Positions 42,905 through 53,373 of a DNA stretch of 64,000 bases are shown piece after piece. This DNA comes from Tessaracoccus flavus (GTDB lineage: Bacteria > Actinomycetota > Actinomycetes > Propionibacteriales > Propionibacteriaceae). Each line of letters opens with the position of its first letter. Position 1 is the stretch's first letter. The DNA is taken from assembly GCF_001997295.1 (NCBI RefSeq), contig NZ_CP019605.1:558001-622000 (forward strand). Direction: 5' to 3'. Both the position numbers and the translations under genes were made by a program. The notes under the pieces are model-generated. The model did not search any database and was not told the DNA's origin. It saw nothing but the letters and a program-made list of their open reading frames with translations.

Positions 42905-45300
42905 CTGTCGACGCCAAGACGACCTCCGGTGAGGTGGCGCCGAAGCCTGATCTGGTCACCCTGACCATCGACGGCGTGGAGGTGAGCGTTCCGAAGGGGA
43001 CGCTCATCATCCGAGCCGCCGAGATGATCGGCACGGCGATTCCGCGCTTCTGCGACCACCCGCTGCTCGACCCGGTCGGCGCCTGCCGCCAGTGCATGGT
43101 CGACATCCCCGACGCCGGCAACGGCCGCGGTTTCCCAAAGCCGCAGGCGTCCTGCACGATGCCGGTGGCCGAAGGCATGAAGGTCAACACCCAGGTGACC
43201 TCGCCCGTCGCGGCGAAGGCGCAGGAGGGCATGATCGAGTTCCTCCTCATCAACCACCCTCTTGACTGCCCGATCTGCGACAAGGGCGGCGAGTGCCCCC
43301 TGCAGAATCAGGCCCTGTCCAACGGGCGTGCAGAGAGCCGGTACTACGGCGCGAAGCGCACCTTCCCGAAGCCGGTCAGCATCTCGGCCCAAATCCTGCT
43401 CGACCGCGAGCGGTGCGTCCTGTGCGCCCGCTGCACGCGCTTCTCCGAGCAGATCTCCGGCGACCCGTTCATCGCCCTGGTGGAGCGCGGCGCGCTGCAG
43501 CAGGTGGGCAGCTACGAGCAGGACCCCTACGACTCGTACTTCTCCGGCAATGTGGTCCAGATCTGCCCCGTCGGTGCCCTCACCTCGGCCGCCTACCGGT
43601 TCCAGGCCCGTCCCTTCGACCTCGTGTCGACGACGACCACCTGCGAGCATTGCGCGGCCGGCTGCGAACTGCGCAGCGACCACCGTCACCATCAGGTGAA
43701 GCGCCGCCTGGCCGGCAGCAAGCCCGAGGTCAACGAGGAGTGGAACTGCGACAAGGGTCGCTTCGGCTTCATGTACGGCCGCGGCGACGACCGCATCCTG
43801 CGCCCGCTCGTGCGGCGTGACGGTGTGCTCCAGCCGGCGTCCTGGCCAGAGGCCATCGATGCCGCCGTGCTCGGGTTGCGCGCGGCCGGCACGTCGGTGG
43901 GTGTGCAGACGGGTGGCCGGCTGACGGTGGAGAACGCCTACGGCTACTCCAAGTTCGCCCGCGCGGTCCTCGGTACCAACAGCATCGACTTCAGGTCGCG
44001 CCCCTCCTCGGCCGAGGAGGCCGACTTCCTGGCCTCCACCGTGGCCGGGCGCACACTCGAGTCCTCGGTGACCTACGAGGCGCTGGAGGCCGCCAAGCAC
44101 GTCGTGCTGGTCGCCTTCGAGCCCGAGGACGAGTCTCCGATCGTGTTCCTGCGGCTCCGCAAGGCGGTCCGCACGGGACTGAAGGTGACCACGTTGGCCC
44201 CGTTCGCCTCTCGCGGCTCGGAGAAGCTCAAGGCCACCCTCGTGCCGGTCGCTCCCGGTGAGGAGGCCGGGGCGCTCCGCGGCCTCGACGGGCTCGATGC
44301 GGGCACCGTCATCCTTGTGGGGGAGCGCGCCGCTGCTCTGCCCGGCCTGCTGAGCTCCGCTGCCGCAACGGCCGCCGCCACCGGTGCCCGCCTGGCGTGG
44401 ATCCCACGCCGCGCCGGCGACGTCGGTGCGGTGGAGGCCGGCTGCCTGCCGACGCTGCTGCCCGGCGGGCGACTGGTCTCGGACGCCACGGCGCGGGTCG
44501 ACGTCGCTTCCCACTGGGGCGTCTCGTCGCTCCCCGGAGAGCCTGGGCTCACCGCCGACGAGCAGTTCGCCGCCGCGGCCGACGGTTCGCTCAAGGCCCT
44601 CGTCGTCGCCGGCGTCGATCCCTACGATCTGGCGGACCCTGCCGCCGCTCTGGCGGGACTGGAGAACGCCGAGTTCGTCGTCAGCATCGAACAGCGCGCC
44701 TCCGCGGTCACCGAACGGGCCAACGTGGTCTTCCCCGCGGCGCTGCTCGAGGAGCAGTCGGGCTACTTCTACAACTGGGAGCACCGCCTCGGTCGGGTCC
44801 GCATCGTCAACAAGGCGACGACGTCGCCGATGACGGATCTGCGGATCCTGGCCGCGCTGGCCGACGCCATGGGCTCCGACCTCGGCTTCCGGGCGTCGAA
44901 GCAGGCCTTCGCCGATTTCGTGGAACTCGGGGCCTGGGACGGACAGCGAGCTGCGGCTCCGTCAGTCGAGGCGGGCGAGGTTCCCGGAGGCGTGATCGCC
45001 GCCGGCTGGCGCGAGTTGCTGGACGCGAGCCAGGGCAACGACTACGAGCTCGCACTTCGCGCGACGGCACGTCCGCCCGCCGCCCGCGTCTCCGCGGAGA
45101 CTGCGGAGCGCCTGGGCCTCACCGAGGTGGCCACGGTCACGACGCCGAGCGGCACCATGGTGCTGCCCGTCGAGATCACCCACCCGATGGTCGACGACGT
45201 CGTGTGGGTCCCGCTCAACCCCAGCACCACCGAACGGATCACAGTGACGCCCGGCGCCGCGGTCTCCGTGTCGGCCGTCTCTGTGGACGAAGGAGAGTAA
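42901..45300 (+). CDS. nuoG: NADH-quinone oxidoreductase subunit G
   Basis: 799 residues. Iron-sulfur ligands are FCDHPLLDPVGACRQCMVDI (N1b), HPLDCPICDKGGECPLQ, RCVLCARCTRFSEQISGDP and CEHCAAGCELRSD, then the molybdopterin-type fold without a cofactor. CEHCAAGCEL is the extra cluster ligand set typical of the longer NuoG form. Acts in electron transfer within the peripheral arm. A six-base gap leads to nuoH. Confidence 0.95.
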   Translation: MTVDAKTTSGEVAPKPDLVTLTIDGVEVSVPKGTLIIRAAEMIGTAIPRFCDHPLLDPVGACRQCMVDIPDAGNGRGFPKPQASCTMPVAEGMKVNTQVTSPVAAKAQEGMIEFLLINHPLDCPICDKGGECPLQNQALSNGRAESRYYGAKRTFPKPVSISAQILLDRERCVLCARCTRFSEQISGDPFIALVERGALQQVGSYEQDPYDSYFSGNVVQICPVGALTSAAYRFQARPFDLVSTTTTCEHCAAGCELRSDHRHHQVKRRLAGSKPEVNEEWNCDKGRFGFMYGRGDDRILRPLVRRDGVLQPASWPEAIDAAVLGLRAAGTSVGVQTGGRLTVENAYGYSKFARAVLGTNSIDFRSRPSSAEEADFLASTVAGRTLESSVTYEALEAAKHVVLVAFEPEDESPIVFLRLRKAVRTGLKVTTLAPFASRGSEKLKATLVPVAPGEEAGALRGLDGLDAGTVILVGERAAALPGLLSSAAATAAATGARLAWIPRRAGDVGAVEAGCLPTLLPGGRLVSDATARVDVASHWGVSSLPGEPGLTADEQFAAAADGSLKALVVAGVDPYDLADPAAALAGLENAEFVVSIEQRASAVTERANVVFPAALLEEQSGYFYNWEHRLGRVRIVNKATTSPMTDLRILAALADAMGSDLGFRASKQAFADFVELGAWDGQRAAAPSVEAGEVPGGVIAAGWRELLDASQGNDYELALRATARPPAARVSAETAERLGLTEVATVTTPSGTMVLPVEITHPMVDDVVWVPLNPSTTERITVTPGAAVSVSAVSVDEGE

Positions 45301-45306
45301 ACGGAC

Positions 45307-46650
45307 ATGGACATCTTCTTCCAGGACCCCTGGTGGCTGATCCTCATCAAGGTGGTGGCGCTCTTCGTCATCCTGCTGGTGTGGACCATCTTCAACGTGT
45401 GGTACGAGCGGCGGCTGGTCGGCAAGATGCAGCACCGCCTCGGCCCGATCATGAACGGTCCGTTCGGCCTCGGGCAGGCCCTCGCCGACGGCGCCAAGCT
45501 GCTGGCCAAGGAGGACTTCCGGCCGAAGAACGCCGACAAGTGGATCTTCAACCTCGCGCCGATCCTCACCGGCGTCGCCGCCTTCACCGCCTGGACGGTG
45601 ATCCCGTTCGGTGGGGAGGTGACCATCGCCGGGTACACCACGCGGCTGCAGGTCGCCGATCTGCCGGTGGCCACGATCTTCATCCTGGCTGTTGCGTCGA
45701 TCGGCATCTACGGCATCGTGCTGGCAGGCTGGGCGGGCAACTCCACCTACTCCTTCCTCGGCTCGATCCGCTCCACCGCCCAGATGATCTCCTACGAGAT
45801 CTCCATGGGGCTGAGCATCGTCGCTGTCCTGCTCATGGCGGGCACGATGTCCACCAACGGCATCGTGCAGCGACAGGCGGAGACTCTCCCGCTGGGCATC
45901 CCCTTCACCGACATCCAGTTCGATCTGGGCATCACCGGCTGGTACGCACTGCTGCTGTTCCCGTCGTTCATCATCTACGCCATCTCGATGGTCGGTGAGA
46001 CGAACCGTGCGCCGTTCGACCTGCCCGAGTGTGAGTCGGAGCTCGTCTCGGGCTACCTGACGGAGTACTCGGGCTTCCGCTACGCCATGTTCTTCCTCGC
46101 TGAATACATCAACATGGCCACGGTCTCCGCGGTGTGCACCACGCTCTTCCTCGGCGGCTACCTGCCGCCGTGGCCGCTCAACCTCATCCCGTTCCTCAAC
46201 AACGCCTGGCTCGGGCCGATCTGGTTCATCATCAAGGTCCAGCTGCTCATCTCTGTGTTCGTCTGGCTGCGCGGCACCCTGCCGCGTCTGCGCTACGACC
46301 AGTTCATGAACCTCGGCTGGAAGGTGCTGATCGAGGTCTCGCTCGTGTGGATCGTGATCGTCGCCGTCGTGGCGCGCACGTCGTTCAGGAACTCGACGAT
46401 CCTCCTGGGCGTCGGGCTCATGGCAGCCCTCTACTGGTTCTTCTTCATCCACCGCAAGAACCGCGCCATTGAGAAGCCTCTCGAGCGGGAGTTCGCCATG
46501 GACGACGTCTTCGATCCGTTCGCGGGCGGCTATCCCATTCCGCCCCGTCCGGGACAGACGCTGCCCGAGTTCGCCTCAGTGGTGACCGGCGCTGAACCGC
46601 AGGTCGACACCGACACCAGCGATACGACCACCGAAGGGAAGGAGTTCTGA
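45307..46650 (+). CDS. nuoH: NADH-quinone oxidoreductase subunit H
   Basis: 447 residues, eight or so helices. The hallmark loop is [24 protein letters not shown] between helices, with the [23 protein letters not shown] segment at the start. The C-terminal 70 residues form a soluble tail typical of actinobacteria. It joins the peripheral arm to the membrane arm. The stop overlaps nuoI by one base. Confidence 0.96.
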   Translation: MDIFFQDPWWLILIKVVALFVILLVWTIFNVWYERRLVGKMQHRLGPIMNGPFGLGQALADGAKLLAKEDFRPKNADKWIFNLAPILTGVAAFTAWTVIPFGGEVTIAGYTTRLQVADLPVATIFILAVASIGIYGIVLAGWAGNSTYSFLGSIRSTAQMISYEISMGLSIVAVLLMAGTMSTNGIVQRQAETLPLGIPFTDIQFDLGITGWYALLLFPSFIIYAISMVGETNRAPFDLPECESELVSGYLTEYSGFRYAMFFLAEYINMATVSAVCTTLFLGGYLPPWPLNLIPFLNNAWLGPIWFIIKVQLLISVFVWLRGTLPRLRYDQFMNLGWKVLIEVSLVWIVIVAVVARTSFRNSTILLGVGLMAALYWFFFIHRKNRAIEKPLEREFAMDDVFDPFAGGYPIPPRPGQTLPEFASVVTGAEPQVDTDTSDTTTEGKEF

Positions 46651-47207
46651 TGGGACTGCTCGACCCGTGGGCCGGCTTCGGCATCACCCTCAACACGATC
46701 TTCCGTAAGACGTTCACCCAGTCCTACCCGCACAAGAAGGGCGCGGAGAAGGTCACCATGCCGCGCTTCCACGGCCGCCACCAGCTGAACCGCTGGCCGG
46801 ATGGACTCGAGAAGTGCGTGGGCTGCGAGCTGTGCGCCTGGGCCTGCCCCGCCGACGCGATCTACGTCGAGGGTGCCGACAACACCGACGACAACCGTTA
46901 CTCGCCCGGCGAGCGCTTCGGCCACGTCTACCAGATCAACTACCTGCGCTGCATCTTCTGCGGTCTGTGCATCGAGGCGTGCCCGACGCGTGCGCTCACG
47001 ATGACGAACGACTTCAAGCTGTCCAACACCACCCGCATGAAGATGATCTACGAGAAGGAAGATCTCCTGGCGCCGCTGCTGCCCGGGATGGAGCAGCCGC
47101 CCCACCCGCGCCGCCTCGGCGACGACGAGCAGACCTACTTCCTGGGCCTGCCGGAGACCGGCACGCCCGACACCCGTACCGCAACGACCTCAGGAGGGGC
47201 CCAATGA
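46650..47207 (+). CDS. nuoI: NADH-quinone oxidoreductase subunit I
   Basis: 185 residues. Two [4Fe-4S] motifs are visible: [21 protein letters not shown] and [19 protein letters not shown]. It carries clusters N6a and N6b. It overlaps nuoJ by four bases (ATGA). Confidence 0.96.
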   Translation: MGLLDPWAGFGITLNTIFRKTFTQSYPHKKGAEKVTMPRFHGRHQLNRWPDGLEKCVGCELCAWACPADAIYVEGADNTDDNRYSPGERFGHVYQINYLRCIFCGLCIEACPTRALTMTNDFKLSNTTRMKMIYEKEDLLAPLLPGMEQPPHPRRLGDDEQTYFLGLPETGTPDTRTATTSGGAQ

Positions 47208-48025
47208 TGCCTCTTGTCCCGCTGGTGACCGCGGGGGAGGTGGCCTTCTGGGTGTGCGCGCCGATCGCGGTGCTGTGCGCGCTCGGCTTCCTCCTGTCGC
47301 GCAAGCCGGTCCACTCCGCCATCTTCATGGCGGGCGTGATGATCTCGCTCGCGGTGCTCTACGCCGCGCAGGACGCCCCGTTCCTGTTCGTCATCCAGAT
47401 CGTGGTCTACACGGGCGCGATCCTGATGCTGTTCCTCTTCGTCGTCATGCTGATCGGCGTGGACTCAACCGACTCTGTGGTCGAGACGATCCGGGGCCAC
47501 CGAGTCACCTCGGCGCTGGTCGCTGTGGGCGTCGGTGTGCTCCTCGTCCTGGCCGTCGGCCAGAACGCCGTCTACGGCGAGCCGGCCGGACTGGCCGCTG
47601 CGAACGCCGAGTACGGCGGCAACATCCAGTCGATCGCGGCGCTGCTCTTCTCGAAGTACGTCTTCCTGTTCGAGGCCACCGCGGCTCTGATGATCACCGC
47701 CGCGGTCGGCGCCATGCTGCTCGCACACGGCGAGCGACTGAAGCGCAAGCGCAACCAGATCGAGACCCTGACCGATCGTGTCCGCGCGTACGCGGAGACC
47801 GGCGAGCACCCCGGCCCGCTGCCCAACTCGGGCGTGTTCGCCCGGCACAACGCCATTTCCACCCCGGCCCTGCTGCCGGACGGCTCAGTGGCTGAGAAGT
47901 CCATCTCCAAGACGCTCGCCATGCGCGGCGTGATCGTCGACGTGAACGAACTCCGTGCGCCGACCAACGCCGCCTACGCGGTCGTGGAGAAGCGGACCTC
48001 CGAAATCGAAGGAGACGACGAATGA
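47204..48025 (+). CDS. nuoJ: NADH-quinone oxidoreductase subunit J
   Basis: 273 residues starting at the first of two tandem ATG codons (47204). A longer frame upstream lies inside nuoI and is rejected. Five membrane helices in the first 170 residues include [21 protein letters not shown], a conserved helix. The C-terminal 90 residues are a polar extension with no motif I know. It overlaps nuoK by four bases. Confidence 0.94.
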   Translation: MMPLVPLVTAGEVAFWVCAPIAVLCALGFLLSRKPVHSAIFMAGVMISLAVLYAAQDAPFLFVIQIVVYTGAILMLFLFVVMLIGVDSTDSVVETIRGHRVTSALVAVGVGVLLVLAVGQNAVYGEPAGLAAANAEYGGNIQSIAALLFSKYVFLFEATAALMITAAVGAMLLAHGERLKRKRNQIETLTDRVRAYAETGEHPGPLPNSGVFARHNAISTPALLPDGSVAEKSISKTLAMRGVIVDVNELRAPTNAAYAVVEKRTSEIEGDDE

Positions 48026-48321
48026 GCCCCGAGGGGTACCTGATCCTGTCGGCGATCCTGTTCACCGTGGGCGTGGCGGGCTTCCTGTTGCGACGCAACG
48101 CGATCATCGCCTTCATGAGCATCGAGCTGATGCTCAACGCCACGAACCTGGCCTTCGTCTCGTTCTCCCGCTACCACGGCAACCTCGACGGTCTGATCGC
48201 GGCGTTCTTCGTGATGGTGGTGGCGGCAGCCGAGGTCGTGGTCGGCCTGGCGATCATCGTCGCTGTGTACCGCGCCCGCCGCTCGGCCTCGGTCGACGAC
48301 GTCAACCTGATGAAGTTCTAA
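48022..48321 (+). CDS. nuoK: NADH-quinone oxidoreductase subunit K
   Basis: 99 residues, three helices. [23 protein letters not shown] and [20 protein letters not shown] contain the conserved glutamates of the proton channel. Small membrane subunit. Confidence 0.96.
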   Translation: MSPEGYLILSAILFTVGVAGFLLRRNAIIAFMSIELMLNATNLAFVSFSRYHGNLDGLIAAFFVMVVAAAEVVVGLAIIVAVYRARRSASVDDVNLMKF

Positions 48322-48334
48322 GAGGTCAAGAAAC

Positions 48335-50236
48335 GTGCAACTCCTCGAATCCGTTTCCGCCGTGTCGGGCACGGGCCTGATGGTCTGGCTGCTCATCGCA
48401 GTGCCACTCGCGTCCGCGGCGTTCCTGCTGCTCGCGGGCCGCGCCACCGATGCCTGGGGCCACTACCTCGGCACCTTCGCCCCGATCGTGAGCTTCGTGC
48501 TCGGTCTTCTCCTGTTCCTCCAAATGCTGGGTGCCGCCGAAGAGTCCCGGCCCATCAACGTGCAGCTGTACGAGTGGATCGCCACCGGCGACTGGTCGAT
48601 CAACATCGGGCTGCTCGTCGACCCGCTGTCGATCCTCTTCGTGCTGCTCATCACCGGAGTGGGCTCGCTCATCCACGTGTACTCGATCGGCTACATGGCG
48701 CACGACGAGCGCCGTCGCCGGTTCTTCGCCTACCTCAACCTCTTCATCGCCGCGATGCTGACGCTGGTGCTGGCGGACAACTACCTGGTGCTCTTCCTCG
48801 GCTGGGAAGGCGTTGGCCTGGCCTCGTACCTGCTGATCAGCTTCTGGGCCCACCGCCCGTCCGCATCCGCGGCCGGCAACAAGGCGTTCATCGTCAACCG
48901 CGTCGGTGACCTCGGGCTCAGCATGGCCATCTTCTCGATGCTCGCCATGTTCGGCAGCGTCCGCTTCGAGGACGTCAACGCCGGAGCCGCAGACCTCACG
49001 CCCCTGTGGGCGACGCTCATCGGATTCCTCCTGCTCGTCGGCGCGTGCGGCAAGTCCGCCCAGGTGCCGCTGCAGTCCTGGCTGCTCGACGCGATGGAGG
49101 GCCCCACCCCGGTGTCGGCCCTCATCCACGCCGCGACGATGGTCACCGCCGGCGTCTACCTCGTCGTCCGCTCCAACGCCATCTACGCCCAGACGGAGGT
49201 CGCCACGACGGCTGTGGCCATCGTCGGTACCGTGACGCTGCTCTTCGGTGCCTGGATCGGTACGTCGAAGGACGACATCAAGAAGGTGCTGGCAGGATCG
49301 ACGATGTCGCAGATCGGCTACATGATGCTGGCCGCCGGGCTGGGTCCGGTGGGCGCGTCGTTCGCGATCTTCCACCTGCTGACCCACGGCTTCTTCAAGG
49401 CCAACATGTTCCTCGGCGCCGGATCCGTCATGCACGGGATGAACGACGACGTCAACATGCGCCACTACGGAGCCCTGGCGAAGTCGATGAAGATCACCTT
49501 CTTCACCTTCGCCATGGGCTACCTGGCGATCATCGGCTTCCCGTTCACGTCCGGCTTCTACTCGAAGGACCACATCATCGAGGCCGCCTTCCACGAGAAC
49601 ACGATCATCGGCGTGCTGGCACTCATCGGCGCCGGCGTTACCGCGTACTACATGACGCGACTGATGATGATGACGTTCTTCGGCGAGAAGCGCTGGGCCG
49701 ACGACGTGCATCCGCACGAGTCGCCGCTCGTGATGACGGTCCCGCTCATCGTGCTGGCCGTGTTGTCCATCGTCGCGGGCCTCGCGATGAACGGCTGGAT
49801 CCAGGACTGGCTGGCCAGCTCCACCGGTCAGGAGCCGCACAACACGCCACTGATCAACTTCACCACGATCGGGCTCATCACGCTCGCCGTCGTGGCGGTG
49901 GGCGTGGCCCTGGGCTGGTTCCTGCACAAGGGCCGCATCCCGCGCGACGAGCCGGCCACCCGCAACCCGCTGGTCCTCGCCGGACGCAACGACCTCTACG
50001 GCGACGCGTTCAACGAGCACGCCATCATCCGCCCCGCCAAGGGGCTGGCCGCAGGGCTGACCGCGTTCGACCGCGGCGCCGTCGACGGTGCCGCCATGGG
50101 CAGCGCGTCGATGGCACTGGGCCTGGGGGAGTGGCTGCGTCGCGCGCAGAACGGGTACGTGCGCAGCTACGGCCTCACGCTTGCTGTCGGCGTCCTCATC
50201 CTGGCCGCCGTCGTCATCGTCGGACAGCTGGGCTAA
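48335..50236 (+). CDS. nuoL: NADH-quinone oxidoreductase subunit L
   Basis: 633 residues from a GTG at 48335 with AGAGG upstream. Antiporter-like subunit with about 16 helices: FLGWEGVGLASYLLISFW, LDAMEGPTPVSALIHAATMVTAGVYLV and LTHGFFKANMFLGAGSVMHGM, and a long lateral amphipathic part near the C terminus. It is part of the proton-pumping distal arm. The minus-strand frame of 740 codons over it is a composition shadow. Confidence 0.95.
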   Translation: MQLLESVSAVSGTGLMVWLLIAVPLASAAFLLLAGRATDAWGHYLGTFAPIVSFVLGLLLFLQMLGAAEESRPINVQLYEWIATGDWSINIGLLVDPLSILFVLLITGVGSLIHVYSIGYMAHDERRRRFFAYLNLFIAAMLTLVLADNYLVLFLGWEGVGLASYLLISFWAHRPSASAAGNKAFIVNRVGDLGLSMAIFSMLAMFGSVRFEDVNAGAADLTPLWATLIGFLLLVGACGKSAQVPLQSWLLDAMEGPTPVSALIHAATMVTAGVYLVVRSNAIYAQTEVATTAVAIVGTVTLLFGAWIGTSKDDIKKVLAGSTMSQIGYMMLAAGLGPVGASFAIFHLLTHGFFKANMFLGAGSVMHGMNDDVNMRHYGALAKSMKITFFTFAMGYLAIIGFPFTSGFYSKDHIIEAAFHENTIIGVLALIGAGVTAYYMTRLMMMTFFGEKRWADDVHPHESPLVMTVPLIVLAVLSIVAGLAMNGWIQDWLASSTGQEPHNTPLINFTTIGLITLAVVAVGVALGWFLHKGRIPRDEPATRNPLVLAGRNDLYGDAFNEHAIIRPAKGLAAGLTAFDRGAVDGAAMGSASMALGLGEWLRRAQNGYVRSYGLTLAVGVLILAAVVIVGQLG

Positions 50237-50254
50237 GGGAGTTACGAGAAAGAC

Positions 50255-51769
50255 ATGACTTTGCCTCTTTTGACCATCCTTGCCCTCGTGCCCATCGTGG
50301 GTGCGCTGGTGCTCTTCTTCCTCAAGGGACACACCGCGCGCCTCGTCGGTCTCGGCATCGCGCTGACCACGACCATCCTCGGTGTGCTGGCGTTCGTGCT
50401 GCACGCCGGCGGCCAGGTGCTGGCCGAGGAAGTGCCCTGGATCCCGGCCGTCGGGGCCCACTACGCCCTCGACCTCGACGGCATGGGCGCCATCCTCGTG
50501 CTCATGACGGTGATCATCGTCCCGATCGTGCTGCTCGCCGAGTGGCACGTCGGTGATCAGCTCGACGCCAGGTGGGGCACCAACGTGTTCTTCGCGCTGG
50601 CGCTGCTGCTGCAGGGATTCGCCCTGATCGTCTTCATGGCCTCCGACGTCCTGCTGTTCTACCTCGCCTTCGAGGCGACGCTGATCCCCACCTACTTCCT
50701 CATCGGTGGGTTCGGCGGGCCGGCCCGGCGGGCAGCTGCCATCAAGTTCCTCATCTACTCGCTCGCCGGCGGACTGGTGATGCTCGTGGCGGTGGCCGGC
50801 GTGTACGCCGCGTCCGCAGCGCAGGGCGGCCCGAGCTTCCTCATCGGCGATCTCGTCGATCTGGAGATGTCCACCGGGATGGGCCGCTGGCTCTTCGCCG
50901 GGTTCTTCTTCGCCTTCGCGGTGAAGGCCCCGCTCGTCGGCCTACACACCTGGCTGCCCGACACCGCCGAGCAGGCCACCCCGGGAACGTCGACGCTGCT
51001 CGTCGGCATCCTGGACAAGATCGGCACCTTCGGCATGATCAAGATCTGCCTCCAGATGTTCCCCGAGGCGAGCCAGTGGGCAACCCCCGTCATCCTGGTG
51101 TGGGCCATCGTCTCAGTGCTCTACGGCGCCTTCATGGCGTTCGGCGCGAAGGACCTGCTGCGCCTGGTGTCCTACACCTCCATCAGCCACTTCGGCTTCA
51201 TGGTGTTCGGCATCTTCGCGCTCACGTCGCAGTCGCTCAGCGGCTCGATCTTCTACATGCTCAACCACGGCCTCTCGACCGCCGCCATGTTCCTCGTCGT
51301 CGGGTTCCTCATCCGCCGTCGCGGCTCGGCGCACATCGACGCCTTCGGTGGCGTGCAGACGGTGGCGCCGGTGCTGGCAGGCGTGCTGCTGATCTCGGGC
51401 CTCTCTGCGTTGGCTCTGCCGGGCATGGGCAGCTTCGTCTCGGAGTTCCTCGTCATGGCTGGCGCCTGGCAACGCTTCCCGATCCACACCGCCGTCATCA
51501 CGCTCGGTATGGTTCTGGCTGCCGTCTACGTGCTGCGGATGTACCTGCGCACGATGACCGGCCCGGTGACCGAGCAGGTCGCCACCCACGTCACGACCGA
51601 CGTCACCTTCCGGGAGAAGGCGGTCATCGCGCCGCTGCTCGTCCTGTTGGTCATCTTCGGCTTCTTCCCGAAGCCGCTGCTGACGGTGGCCGATGACGCC
51701 GCCCAGCGCACGATGGCCGTCGTCGGTGTCGACGATCCCGCCCCCCAGGTCAAGGAAGGCAACCGATGA
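50255..51769 (+). CDS. nuoM: NADH-quinone oxidoreductase subunit M
   Basis: 504 residues. FEATLIPTYFLIGGFGGP and KAPLVGLHTWLPDTAEQATPGTSTLL are the typical helix 5 Glu and the H-W-L-P-D-A segment of antiporter-type subunits; SYTSISHFGFMVFG contains the TM8 His. It follows nuoL by 18 bases and overlaps nuoN by four. Confidence 0.95.
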   Translation: MTLPLLTILALVPIVGALVLFFLKGHTARLVGLGIALTTTILGVLAFVLHAGGQVLAEEVPWIPAVGAHYALDLDGMGAILVLMTVIIVPIVLLAEWHVGDQLDARWGTNVFFALALLLQGFALIVFMASDVLLFYLAFEATLIPTYFLIGGFGGPARRAAAIKFLIYSLAGGLVMLVAVAGVYAASAAQGGPSFLIGDLVDLEMSTGMGRWLFAGFFFAFAVKAPLVGLHTWLPDTAEQATPGTSTLLVGILDKIGTFGMIKICLQMFPEASQWATPVILVWAIVSVLYGAFMAFGAKDLLRLVSYTSISHFGFMVFGIFALTSQSLSGSIFYMLNHGLSTAAMFLVVGFLIRRRGSAHIDAFGGVQTVAPVLAGVLLISGLSALALPGMGSFVSEFLVMAGAWQRFPIHTAVITLGMVLAAVYVLRMYLRTMTGPVTEQVATHVTTDVTFREKAVIAPLLVLLVIFGFFPKPLLTVADDAAQRTMAVVGVDDPAPQVKEGNR

Positions 51770-53358
51770 TCGCGCTCCTGGAGACTCTTCCCCAGCTCCC
51801 CCTCCCCGAGCTGGAGTGGATGCTGCTGTCGCCACTGCTGGTCCTCTTCGCGGCGGCCTGCCTGGGCGTGCTGCTCGAGGCCGTGGTGCCCCGGGACTAC
51901 CGCTACATCGTCCAGTCGGGCGTGGCCTTCATCGCGGTCATCGCCGCTCTGGGCCTCACCATCATCAACTGGATCGAGGGCCAGCAGCAGCTGGTCGCGA
52001 TGGATCTGCTGGCCATCGACGGCCCCGCCTACGTCTTCTGGACCCTGCTGCTCATCGCAGGGCTCGGCGGAGTCGCGCTCTTCGCGGAGCGAGGACTCGG
52101 AGGGGGACAGTCGGCCTTCGCCTCGTCGGCGGCCACCGTGCCCGGATCGCCGCTGGAACGTGAAGCCGATCGGATGCGCCGCGAGCACACCGAGATCTTC
52201 CCGCTGCTGCTCTTTGCGCTGTTCGGGATGATGATCTTCGCCTCGGCCAACGACCTCCTGACGCTCTTCGTCGCGCTGGAGATCTTCTCCCTCCCGCTCT
52301 ACCTCATGACCGGCATGGCGCGACGTCGCCGCCTTCTCAGCCAGGAAGCGGCCCTCAAGTACTTCCTGCTGGGCTCGCTCGCGTCGGCCATCATGCTGTA
52401 CGGCATCGCGATGCTCTACGGGTTCGCCGGGGGCTTCGCGCTGGCCGACATCGACCAGGCGGTCGTCTCCCAGACGGCCTCCTCGCACTCGTGGCTGCTG
52501 CTCATCGGCATGCTGCTGCTGTCGGTCGGTCTGCTCTTCAAGATCGGTGCGGTGCCCTTCCACGCCTGGACCCCGGACGCCTACATGGGCGCCCCGTCCC
52601 CGGTCACGGGATTCATGGCCGTGGCCACGAAGACCGCCGCCGTTGCCGCGCTGCTGCGCGTCTTCTACGTGGCGCTGGCCGGGCTCGCCTGGGACTGGCA
52701 GCTGCTGTTCGCCGTCGTCGCCGTCCTCACCATGCTGCTCGGCGTCACCGTCGCCCTGGCGCAGAACGACCTCAAGCGCCTCCTGGCCTACTCATCGATC
52801 GCTCACGCCGGGTTCATCCTCGTCGCGGTGGTCGGTGCCGTGGCGGCCGGCGAGAACGTCTACGTGTCCAGCGTCGGCTCGATCGGCTTCTACCTCCTCA
52901 CCTACGGGCTGGCCACGCTCGGCGCCTTCGCCATCGTCATGATGGTGCGGCGCTCGGGCGGCGAGGCCAACGGGATCGACGCCTGGCGAGGCCTCGGCCG
53001 ACGTAACCCGATCGTTGCCGCCCTCATGACCCTGTTCATGCTGAGCTTCGCAGGCATCCCGCTCACCGCCGGGTTCATCGGCAAGCTGACCGTCTTCGCG
53101 GCGGCCTGGGCCGGCGGATACGGCTGGCTCGTGCTCGTCGCCGTCGTCATGAGCGTCATCGCCGCCTTCTTCTACCTCAAGGTTGTCGTGGCCATGTGGT
53201 TCCAGGATGCCGACGACGCGACCGTCGGGACGGTCGAGACGCCGTCCCTGTGGACGTGGTCGGTGCTCGTCGTCACGGGTGTGGCTACGCTGGTCCTCGG
53301 CCTGATCCCGGGCGGGGTGCTTCAGCTGATCGCGGATGCAGCCCAGTTCATTCGCTAA
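51766..53358 (+). CDS. nuoN: NADH-quinone oxidoreductase subunit N
   Basis: 530 residues. LLTLFVALEIFSLPLYLMTGM with the key Glu, GAVPFHAWTPDAYMGAPSPVTGFMAVATKTAA and RLLAYSSIAHAGFILVA mark the third antiporter-like subunit. A polar insertion (GGGQSAFASSAATVPGSPLEREADRMRREH) is seen around residues 110-140. It closes the nuo cluster and is followed by the polyprenyl synthase 15 bases later. Confidence 0.95.
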   Translation: MIALLETLPQLPLPELEWMLLSPLLVLFAAACLGVLLEAVVPRDYRYIVQSGVAFIAVIAALGLTIINWIEGQQQLVAMDLLAIDGPAYVFWTLLLIAGLGGVALFAERGLGGGQSAFASSAATVPGSPLEREADRMRREHTEIFPLLLFALFGMMIFASANDLLTLFVALEIFSLPLYLMTGMARRRRLLSQEAALKYFLLGSLASAIMLYGIAMLYGFAGGFALADIDQAVVSQTASSHSWLLLIGMLLLSVGLLFKIGAVPFHAWTPDAYMGAPSPVTGFMAVATKTAAVAALLRVFYVALAGLAWDWQLLFAVVAVLTMLLGVTVALAQNDLKRLLAYSSIAHAGFILVAVVGAVAAGENVYVSSVGSIGFYLLTYGLATLGAFAIVMMVRRSGGEANGIDAWRGLGRRNPIVAALMTLFMLSFAGIPLTAGFIGKLTVFAAAWAGGYGWLVLVAVVMSVIAAFFYLKVVVAMWFQDADDATVGTVETPSLWTWSVLVVTGVATLVLGLIPGGVLQLIADAAQFIR

Positions 53359-53373
53359 TAGGAGTTGAGTGTC

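Noticed and set aside
48326..50548. 740-codon antisense frame over nuoL
   Set aside because: High GC leaves the complementary frame open; composition is His/Arg/Asp-rich and the plus strand has a clear nuoL.
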